A stretch of DNA of 15,675 nt from Rhodospirillales bacterium (GTDB lineage: Bacteria; Pseudomonadota; Alphaproteobacteria; QKFK01; SZUA-500): NCBI GenBank assembly GCA_003252195.1, contig QKFK01000225.1, positions 1 through 15,675 on the forward strand, written 5' to 3'. Below, piece after piece: positions 7,065 through 12,248 of the stretch. The notes under the pieces were generated by a model. That model was not told where the DNA came from and did no database searches. It saw only the letters and a program-made list of their open reading frames with translations. The stretch's first letter is position 1. Every line of letters starts with the position of its first letter. Both the position numbers and the translations under genes were made by a program.

Positions 7065-8361
7065 AGATGATGCTGATGTTCAAGGAAAGTTGGCTTTTGC
7101 TAAATCAATTAAAATTGAATTCTATGGCTCATTAGCACTCACAGGTGAAGGGCATGGCTCGTCTAAAGCTGTTGTGTTGGGGCTGTTAGGAGAAACTCCA
7201 GAGGATATTAACCCAGATAATGCAGATAATATATTTAATGAAGCTAAAGAAGCGATAAGCATTAAATTATTGGGTAAACAAAATATCGATTTTTGCTATA
7301 AAGAAGATGTTATTTCTAAAAAGGATATGTTTTTAGATAAGCATTCAAACGGTATGAAGCTTTATTTGTATAATGAAGCTAAAGAAGAGGTTTTTGCTGA
7401 TACATATTATTCTATTGGTGGCGGGTTCTTTGTAACGGAAGATAATTTTGGCAAAGAGCTAACGTTTTCATATGATTTGCCGTATAAATTTAAGAATTCA
7501 CGCGAGTTGATAGCTTTATGCAAAGAACACAACAAAACTATTGCTCAAATAATATATGAAAATGAATGCGTAATTAATGGCAAAGAAGAAGTGTGCCATA
7601 TGCTTGATAATGTTATTAGGGTGATGGAAGAAAGTATTGATAGAGGCTGCTCAAAAAGTGATATTCTACCTGGTGGATTAAAAATTAAACGTAGAGCAGG
7701 TGGTTTGTATAATCGTTTAACTTCTCTTTCTGGTACAGATCAAGATTTTGACCCATTATTTGTAGTTGATTGGATTAACGTTTGGGCGTTTGCTGTGAGT
7801 GAAGAAAATGCGGCAGGAGGACAGATTATCACTGCTCCAACCAATGGTGCATCAGGGGTTATTCCCGCAGTTTTAATGTATTATAAAAAGTTTGCATCTC
7901 GCAAGTTTGGTGATATCAGAAAAGGCATGTATGACTTCATATTAACAGCGTCTGTTATTGGTAACTTATTTAAAACAAATGCTTCTATTTCAGGGGCTGA
8001 GGTTGGTTGCCAAGGTGAGGTTGGTGTTGCATGTTCTATGGCTGCTGGTGGATTGGTGGCTGCTATGGGTGGAACTATGGATCAAATTGAAAATGCAGCA
8101 GAGATTGGTATTGAGCATAATCTTGGGCTTACATGTGACCCTGTAGGTGGTTTGGTTCAAGTTCCTTGTATTGAGCGCAATGCTATGGCTGCGATAAAAG
8201 CTGTTACAGCGTGCCGTATGGCGATGAAAGGCGATGGTTCTCACTTCGTAACCCTTGATGCTGCAATAGAGACAATGTATCAAACAGGGCTTGATATGCA
8301 GGCAAAATACAAAGAAACATCAATAGGTGGTTTAGCTAAATGTTGTATGATTAATTGCTAA
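7042..8361 (+). CDS. sdaA: L-serine dehydratase, main open frame downstream of the frameshift
   Basis: 439-codon frame that carries the body of the [4Fe-4S] L-serine ammonia-lyase (serine to pyruvate plus ammonia). In numbering of the repaired 462-residue protein, cysteines C346, C388 and C399 have spacings of 42 and 11. These equal those of the cluster ligands C343/C385/C396 recalled for the Legionella enzyme. The final residue is Cys, as in that enzyme, whose C-terminal Cys occupies the active site. The alpha-domain segment TAPTNGASGVIPAVL is intact. The ATG at 7042 lies in repeat copy 2, has no good ribosome binding site, and overlaps the truncated upstream frame by 14 bases. Expression would need re-initiation and would give a protein lacking the GPSSSHT motif, probably inactive. 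The preserved C-terminus argues against long-standing decay. Confidence 0.85.
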   Translation: MRIAKAFLDDADVQGKLAFAKSIKIEFYGSLALTGEGHGSSKAVVLGLLGETPEDINPDNADNIFNEAKEAISIKLLGKQNIDFCYKEDVISKKDMFLDKHSNGMKLYLYNEAKEEVFADTYYSIGGGFFVTEDNFGKELTFSYDLPYKFKNSRELIALCKEHNKTIAQIIYENECVINGKEEVCHMLDNVIRVMEESIDRGCSKSDILPGGLKIKRRAGGLYNRLTSLSGTDQDFDPLFVVDWINVWAFAVSEENAAGGQIITAPTNGASGVIPAVLMYYKKFASRKFGDIRKGMYDFILTASVIGNLFKTNASISGAEVGCQGEVGVACSMAAGGLVAAMGGTMDQIENAAEIGIEHNLGLTCDPVGGLVQVPCIERNAMAAIKAVTACRMAMKGDGSHFVTLDAAIETMYQTGLDMQAKYKETSIGGLAKCCMINC

Positions 8362-8380
8362 AAATTTGTAATTAGAAAAT

Positions 8381-8414
8381 TAAAACACCCTAAGTAATTT
8401 TAGGGTGTTTTTTT
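8381..8414 (+). terminator. Rho-independent terminator of sdaA
   Basis: AACACCCTAA and TTAGGGTGTT form a stem with a short AT loop, followed by a run of eight or more T residues. It begins about 20 bases after the sdaA stop. Confidence 0.9.
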
Positions 8415-8415
8415 G

Positions 8416-8443
8416 TTGACTTACATTTATTAAAGATCATAAT
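8416..8443 (+). promoter_or_regulatory. Promoter of the DUF134-nifX-like operon
   Basis: TTGACT (8416-8421), 16-base spacer, CATAAT (8438-8443). Each hexamer differs from the sigma-70 consensus at one position. It starts right after the sdaA terminator and would initiate near 8450, inside the palindrome described next. Confidence 0.7.
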
Positions 8444-8444
8444 A

Positions 8445-8460
8445 ATGAACATATGTTCAT
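8445..8460. promoter_or_regulatory. Perfect 16-bp palindromic operator
   Basis: ATGAACATATGTTCAT is its own reverse complement. It begins two bases after the -10 and covers the expected transcription start, so a bound protein would block initiation. The core TGAACA..TGTTCA resembles operators of ArsR/SmtB metal sensors (from memory). The DUF134 protein encoded immediately downstream is an alternative binder. Confidence 0.75.
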
Positions 8461-8472
8461 AACGGAGGTGGG

Positions 8473-8838
8473 ATGCCTAGACCAAGAAAATGTAGAATAG
8501 TTAGTGGTGAGCCAATTGCCTCAACTTATAAGCCATGTGGTATACCACTACGTAATATTGAAGTTGTAACGCTTTCTACAGAAGGTTTCGAGGCTCTTCG
8601 GCTTGCCGATGCTCTTAATATGGAACATGAAGAAGCCGCTAAGCAAATGAATGTATCTAGACCGACATTTTCAAGAATATTATCAAAAGCTCGTTATATT
8701 GTGGCTCATGCACTTACTAACGGATACGGAATTGAAATATCAGGCGGAAATTATGCTTTAGCTGAAGATTACAAAAACAAATGTTGTAAACATAAAAGAC
8801 ATAAAAATTGTTGTGAAAATTCTAAGGAGGAAAATTGA
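8473..8838 (+). CDS. DUF134 (UPF0251) family helix-turn-helix protein with Cys-rich tail
   Basis: 121-residue predicted DNA-binding protein. The family signature is clear: PRPRKCRIV at the N-terminus, then the helix-turn-helix region about 37-75 (EGFEALRLADALNMEHEEAAKQMNVSRPTFSRIL split over two helices, similar to sigma region 4), then AHAL.NG..IEISGGNY. The C-terminal tail (104-114) is CCKHKRHKNCC, two Cys pairs with Lys, Arg and His between, suggestive of metal or Fe-S binding. GGAGG at 8464-8468 sets the start. It is followed after one base by the NifX-type gene, whose strong ribosome binding site lies inside the end of this gene. DUF134/NifX pairs are common in anaerobes; function is generally uncharacterised. 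An autoregulator acting on the palindrome upstream is a reasonable inference. Confidence 0.88.
   Translation: MPRPRKCRIVSGEPIASTYKPCGIPLRNIEVVTLSTEGFEALRLADALNMEHEEAAKQMNVSRPTFSRILSKARYIVAHALTNGYGIEISGGNYALAEDYKNKCCKHKRHKNCCENSKEEN
8823..8830 (+). promoter_or_regulatory. Near-perfect Shine-Dalgarno of the NifX-like gene
   Basis: TAAGGAGG lies 9 bases ahead of ATG 8840, inside the last codons of the DUF134 gene. It decides for the ATG at 8840 over an in-frame GTG at 8813, and indicates coupled, high-level translation. Confidence 0.85.
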
Positions 8839-8839
8839 T

Positions 8840-9250
8840 ATGACAATAATAGCTGTACCTTCAAATAATGAAGAAGGAATTAACTCAACTGTATCATCAC
8901 ATTTTGGGCATTGTGAATATTATACGTTGGTGACTTTAGAGGAAAATCAAGTTAAAGAGATAAAAAACATTAAAAATAACCATGATGAGGGTGGTTGTAT
9001 TGGCTCTGTAAATAGCCTAAAAAGCAATAATGTTAATGTTTTAATCGCTGGTGGAATGGGTAAAAGACCTTTCGAATTCTGCAATCAAGCAGGAATTGAA
9101 ATTTATCAAAATATATCTTGCTCAAATGTTGAAGAGGTGCTTAACGCATATAAAGATGGCAAATTAAGCAAATTGGGCACGCAATCTTTATGTGCTGGTG
9201 GACAGCATCACCATATGCATAAACATGAACATAAGCATGGTTGTTGCTAG
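8840..9250 (+). CDS. NifX/NifB-type dinitrogenase cofactor-binding family protein with His/Cys-rich tail
   Basis: 136-residue protein of the dinitrogenase iron-molybdenum cofactor biosynthesis family. Its members bind Fe-S or Mo-containing clusters in an RNase H-like fold. Family features: IIAVPS at the first strand, STVSSHFGHCEYYTLV (16-31), GGCIGSVNSLKSNNVNVLIAGGMGKRPFEF (51-80) with the typical GGMG loop, and the C-terminal helix VEEVLNAYKDGKL. After the domain a tail of QHHHMHKHEHKHGCC (122-136) carries seven His and two Cys, a likely Ni/Co/Zn/Cu or Fe-S binding tag. No nif genes are in the window, so nitrogen fixation is not implied. Cotranscribed with the DUF134 gene (TGATATG junction) and followed by a terminator. 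Confidence 0.88.
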   Translation: MTIIAVPSNNEEGINSTVSSHFGHCEYYTLVTLEENQVKEIKNIKNNHDEGGCIGSVNSLKSNNVNVLIAGGMGKRPFEFCNQAGIEIYQNISCSNVEEVLNAYKDGKLSKLGTQSLCAGGQHHHMHKHEHKHGCC

Positions 9251-9320
9251 TTAAGCAAAATAGTGCTGGGTATGTATGAGCATGAGTTTATATGTATTAC
9301 CATTGTTTGCTATCTAAATA

Positions 9321-9352
9321 AAAAAGGCGGGTTTTGCACCTGCCTTTTTTGT
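9321..9352 (+). terminator. Rho-independent terminator of the DUF134-nifX-like operon
   Basis: AAAAAGGCGGG, loop TTTTGCA, then CCTGCCTTTTTT (one G-T pair) with a T-run. It lies about 70 bases after the NifX-like stop. Confidence 0.88.
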
Positions 9353-9355
9353 TGC

Positions 9356-9394
9356 TTGACTATTTTTTATATAGTGCTTAGATAGTATATCTAA
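9356..9394 (+). promoter_or_regulatory. Promoter region with 17-bp dyad upstream of the carbonic-anhydrase-like gene
   Basis: TTGACT at 9356-9361 is a good -35. The -10 is weak (TAGATA at 9379-9384 with 17-base spacing, or a neighbouring frame). The -10 falls within TTAGATAGTATATCTAA (9378-9394), a dyad with 7-bp perfect arms around GTA, suggesting regulated initiation. Start codon ATG 9420 has AAGGA at 9408-9412. Confidence 0.5.
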
Positions 9395-9419
9395 ATGATA
9401 TATTGATAAGGAAAGTACT

Positions 9420-9962
9420 ATGGATAGGCTTAAACCAGTAGTAACACAAGATGATATACCTAATAAATATCATGGAACCGCAATTGAGAAACTCTTGCAG
9501 TATCATAATTTAGGCAAAGAATTTGATGCTTATCAAAATGCTGAGTTGTTAGTCGGTATGTGTATGGACAATCGTAAACATCTCAGAATCCCAGAAAATT
9601 TCTCATATATTATTCGTAGTGGTGGTGGTAACTTAAGATACAGTGAATTTAAGGTGTCTTATGCTATTGCAGTTGGCGGAGTTACTGCTATTGCTTTATT
9701 AGCGCATAATCATTGTGGTATGGTTGGCATATCTAGAAAGAAAGAAGATTTTATAAAAGGTCTTATGGATAATGCTAGTTGGGATAGGGCGCGCGCAGAA
9801 GAGCATTTTAACAGCTACGCACCATTATTTGAGATAGATAATGAAATAACATTTGTTTTAAGTGAAGCTAAAAGGCTCCGCGAAAAATACCCCAGCATAT
9901 TAGTAGCCCCAATGTTTTATAAAATTGAAGATAACAATCTATATATGGTTACAGAAGACTAA
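9420..9962 (+). CDS. Beta-carbonic-anhydrase-like protein
   Basis: 180-residue soluble protein with the beta-carbonic anhydrase layout. Zn ligand C48 and the Asp/Arg dyad lie in CMDNR (C48, D50, R52), equivalent to CSDSR. SYIIRSGGGNL (62-72) corresponds to the FVIRNAGN segment. H96 and C99 in AHNHCG correspond to GHTDCG. All three Zn ligands plus the dyad are therefore present. Beta-carbonic anhydrases interconvert CO2 and bicarbonate. The sequence around the site (MCMDNRKHLRIPENF, GGGNLRYSEFKVSYA) is clearly a divergent subgroup and the middle part is unlike housekeeping Can, so the reaction is likely but unproven. It is a single-gene unit with its own promoter. It converges on the metallopeptidase gene with only 46 bases between. 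Confidence 0.75.
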   Translation: MDRLKPVVTQDDIPNKYHGTAIEKLLQYHNLGKEFDAYQNAELLVGMCMDNRKHLRIPENFSYIIRSGGGNLRYSEFKVSYAIAVGGVTAIALLAHNHCGMVGISRKKEDFIKGLMDNASWDRARAEEHFNSYAPLFEIDNEITFVLSEAKRLREKYPSILVAPMFYKIEDNNLYMVTED

Positions 9963-9966
9963 TAGG

Positions 9967-10003
9967 TTTTATAAATCATTATTACATAAATGACTGTATA
10001 AAA
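9967..10003. terminator. Weak AT-rich hairpin between convergent genes
   Basis: TTTTATA (9967-9973) pairs with TATAAAA (9997-10003), with a smaller inner pair TCATT/AATGA. It fills most of the 46-base gap between the carbonic-anhydrase-like and metallopeptidase genes and could be a weak bidirectional terminator; no GC-rich stem. Confidence 0.3.
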
Positions 10004-10008
10004 TTGCT

Positions 10009-11202
10009 TTATCTTGATTTCTTTGATGCTTTTAAGAAGCTGAGCATGCTTTGCTTTGGCTTTTCGTTGTTAAATGTTTTCTTTTTCTCAAAAGATGCAA
10101 AATCTTTTTTATAATCCTCAAAATTATTGGGTCCTGTTTTGCAGTCTTCTTTTCCTGAGCGTTCATTAAACCACTCTATTTTATCTTGCACTGCAGTAAC
10201 ACAGGCTTTACCCATGTCTATAAAACCCTCTGTAATAAGGTTATCTATTGGTTCTTTGTATAATGGCTCTTTTGTATCTGGATTGAAGAAGCCAACATCC
10301 AACATTTTTGATATATTTCCACGTTTATCCATATCACCGCTTTTATAAACTTGGCAATTCCAAGATTGCTCACCTAGGAAATATCCATATCGGTATATTA
10401 AATCTTCACTTTGATCCCAATCTTTAAATACTGCTAATCTAGCATCTTCCTTTTTAGATAGGTCCAATTTAGATAAATCTATTTTTGAAACATCTGTGTG
10501 TGCAAACTCTTTATCGCTTGTATCAGCTCCAAGGGCTTTCATTCCAGCCAAATACATTTCAGGGTATATAGCTCTAAATCTGTCTAATACCTCTGGACGA
10601 GGGCGATCTTTATCAGTGGCTATTTCAACAGAAGCAATAAATTGAGATGCGTTTGCAGCTCCTTCTTTTATTCTTGAGTCCATAAGGCTGGTAACCATGT
10701 CCGCATCTTGCATTTCAAGCTCTTCTTTATATTTAGCACTATTATATAGTTGTAAAGCGTGTGTGCATTCATGAACAGCTGTAGAGGTGATGGCATCTTT
10801 TCTTTTTTGTGTTATTTCTCCGTTTGTATTAAGAGGATTTATAAGAACAACATTATTTTTGGTGTTGTATAATGCAGATGATGCAATATTATTTGTTAAT
10901 ACAAATTTACCACCATGTTTATAAAACTCATTAAACACTTTTCTTGCTTCTTCAGAAACAGCTGCTACCTGCATAATATCATCTAGGAACTGTAAATCTT
11001 CATCATACTGGCTGTTGTGTGTGTAATATATAAAATTATTTTTATTAAGGTTTTCTTTTTCCTTAGCCTCAACAAGAGACAGTTCTTTATCAATCTTTTT
11101 TGCCTTTTTGTTTAATCCAAGCTTTTTTGTAAGCTTGTAAAAAGCAGTTTTAAATGTATCTTTTGGTTCATAATGAAGGGTATTGACAGCTATATGTACC
11201 AT
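10009..11202 (-). CDS. Putative zinc metallopeptidase (HECTH motif)
   Basis: 397-residue protein with a zincin signature: TAVHECTHALQLY, giving H144, E145 and H148 as zinc ligands and general base. RIKEGAANASQF (177-188) follows about 32 residues later, where E180 is a candidate third ligand, the arrangement of gluzincin-type peptidases. It recalls putative metallopeptidase domains such as DUF6782, but I am not certain of the family. No signal peptide or membrane segment is evident. The N-terminus (18-40) and the C-terminal tail (373-397) are rich in Lys, and a low-complexity DVSKIDLSKLDLSKKED stretch lies at 237-253. It could act in the cytoplasm or be exported by a system not needing a cleaved signal. 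Start ATG is preceded by GAGAG; TATAAT at 11221-11226 is a plausible -10. It is the last gene of a same-strand run from glgX. Confidence 0.75.
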   Translation of the reverse strand: MVHIAVNTLHYEPKDTFKTAFYKLTKKLGLNKKAKKIDKELSLVEAKEKENLNKNNFIYYTHNSQYDEDLQFLDDIMQVAAVSEEARKVFNEFYKHGGKFVLTNNIASSALYNTKNNVVLINPLNTNGEITQKRKDAITSTAVHECTHALQLYNSAKYKEELEMQDADMVTSLMDSRIKEGAANASQFIASVEIATDKDRPRPEVLDRFRAIYPEMYLAGMKALGADTSDKEFAHTDVSKIDLSKLDLSKKEDARLAVFKDWDQSEDLIYRYGYFLGEQSWNCQVYKSGDMDKRGNISKMLDVGFFNPDTKEPLYKEPIDNLITEGFIDMGKACVTAVQDKIEWFNERSGKEDCKTGPNNFEDYKKDFASFEKKKTFNNEKPKQSMLSFLKASKKSR

Positions 11203-11220
11203 TGCACTCTCTTTGTTATT

Positions 11221-11278
11221 ATTATAACTCTAAATATCTTACAACACTTTTTGGACAATAACAATGTTTTTTGTCTAA
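11221..11278 (-). promoter_or_regulatory. Promoter region of the metallopeptidase gene with inverted TTAGACAA-type sites
   Basis: On the minus strand TATAAT (11221-11226) lies 18 bases before the start codon with no good -35. Upstream sit TTGTCCAA (11251-11258) and TTAGACAA (11271-11278), an imperfect inverted pair separated by 12 bases. A poor -35 with sites just upstream fits activator-dependent transcription. TTAGACAA also occurs in the glgX and Sel1-gene control region. Confidence 0.45.
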
Positions 11279-11285
11279 AAATAAT

Positions 11286-11861
11286 TTATTCTAGAGACAT
11301 ATGTTTTTCTGCTAATATATCAACATTCCCATCTAAATCAGTTTTAGTTATTACTATGTATAAATCAGTATTGTAATTTGCAAAAAAAGTTGAGATATAA
11401 CAATCATTTTCTAGTTTTGTTGTAGGGGGTTTAAAAAGATTATTTAGCTTAGCTCTTTGTATGTTCTTATTATTATGTTTATAATCATCAATACTTTCGA
11501 GTAATTTAAGCCGCGCACCCTCAACGGAGATAGCGTCCAGATAAAATTTGATATAACTAACTACGTTATCAATATTTATAGATAGATCATATTTAATGTT
11601 TATATCAATTATATCATTTATATCGACGCATTTCTGTGCCTCGTTAATATCATTGGGTACGACCATATTAAAGAGTTGGTTCTCTATGCATATTTTGGAC
11701 ATTACTTTAATATATCGTAGCTTCTTTTTGTAAAAATCTAGCGATGTATATACACAATATTGTTCTGTATCATTAAATAAGATTTGAGCATCAACTAGTT
11801 TCGATGCTATGTTAAGCAACAGTTTGTTTTGTTCTAATGGTGCATTGTTCCATATTAGCAT
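11286..11861 (-). CDS. Hypothetical protein, 191 residues
   Basis: I do not recognise a family. The protein is predicted soluble, without signal peptide or membrane segments, and is rich in Asn, Asp, Ile and Lys. The middle part has repeated Ile-Asp-Ile runs (DINDIIDINIKYDLSINIDN, about 75-95), probably helical or strand-rich. Support for coding is length in an AT-rich region, strand agreement with its neighbours, placement 33 bases after the preceding gene, and an AGG about 8 bases ahead of ATG 11859-11861. The ribosome binding site is weak. It may be the third gene of a glgX transcript. No terminator is obvious after it, so transcription could continue into the metallopeptidase gene. Confidence 0.65.
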   Translation of the reverse strand: MLIWNNAPLEQNKLLLNIASKLVDAQILFNDTEQYCVYTSLDFYKKKLRYIKVMSKICIENQLFNMVVPNDINEAQKCVDINDIIDINIKYDLSINIDNVVSYIKFYLDAISVEGARLKLLESIDDYKHNNKNIQRAKLNNLFKPPTTKLENDCYISTFFANYNTDLYIVITKTDLDGNVDILAEKHMSLE

Positions 11862-11894
11862 AAAATAGCCTAACTTGAATTCTGTCTTTGTAAA

Positions 11895-12230
11895 TTAGTT
11901 AGCCAAAATAGGTTTTATGCTTTCTGGTCTTACGGGAAGTTTTGCAACTATTTTTACGCTAACATCATACTCTAAAATCACCTTTGACTCATCTACTTCA
12001 GAAATAAGGACTGACGTAACTTTTTCAAGAGGGCCTCTAATTTCAGGGTGCAGATAATCAAGAATAATAATGTCTTCAGGGGTTCTGTAGAATAGGGCAT
12101 GTTCTTTACCATCATAAATTATCATTGGCTGCACAGGCTCATTGTCACGATGAGCTATAGCAAACATAATTTCGCTATCTTTATTTAAGAATGCTTCGTA
12201 AAAATCTTCCTGTACAGCCTTTGAATTCAT
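11895..12230 (-). CDS. Small conserved-looking protein of unknown function coupled to glgX
   Basis: 111 residues from the ATG at 12228-12230. This start is chosen over an in-frame TTG at 12248 because AGAGG lies 5-6 bases ahead of it. The ribosome binding site falls in the 18-base gap after the glgX stop, so the two genes are surely cotranscribed. The sequence is compact and globular, with no signal peptide or membrane segment. It alternates acidic and hydrophobic strands (MFAIAHRDNEPVQPMII, HALFYRTPEDIIILDYL, KVILEYDVSVKIVAKL). I recognise no family. Its position suggests a role linked to glycogen debranching or its control, but that rests on context alone. Confidence 0.75.
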   Translation of the reverse strand: MNSKAVQEDFYEAFLNKDSEIMFAIAHRDNEPVQPMIIYDGKEHALFYRTPEDIIILDYLHPEIRGPLEKVTSVLISEVDESKVILEYDVSVKIVAKLPVRPESIKPILAN

Positions 12231-12248
12231 TTTGCCCTCTTGTATCAA

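Larger units (their letters stand above)
6939..8361 (+). pseudogene. sdaA: sdaA, L-serine dehydratase gene interrupted near its 5' end by a 34-bp tandem duplication
   Basis: Translation from ATG 6939 (AGG ribosome binding site at 6930-6932) gives MQVSVFDMFSVGIGPSSSHT and continues VGPMRIAKAF. This is the hallmark N-terminus of iron-sulfur L-serine dehydratases, including the GPSSSHT motif. After codon 30 the frame runs into the second copy of a perfect 34-bp repeat. Because 34 is not a multiple of three, it reads into a stop at 7053-7055 after 38 codons. Removing one copy would restore a 462-residue protein, close to E. coli SdaA (454) and the Legionella enzyme (458). I see no other lesion, so the break looks recent, reversible or artefactual. 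Copy numbers of 1 or 4 would be in frame; 2 or 3 are not. Confidence 0.85.

Noticed and set aside
8813..8839. In-frame GTG start for the NifX-like gene 27 bases upstream
   Set aside because: A TAAGGAGG ribosome binding site lies between it and ATG 8840, and the family N-terminus begins at MTIIAVPS.
8840..9250. Evidence for a nitrogen-fixation locus
   Set aside because: The NifX/NifB-type domain occurs widely outside nitrogen fixers and no nifHDK, nifB radical-SAM or nifEN sequence is in the window.
12231..12248. TTG start giving a 117-residue form of the gene after glgX
   Set aside because: The ATG at 12228-12230 has AGAGG at proper distance; the extra six residues would encode the ribosome binding site itself.
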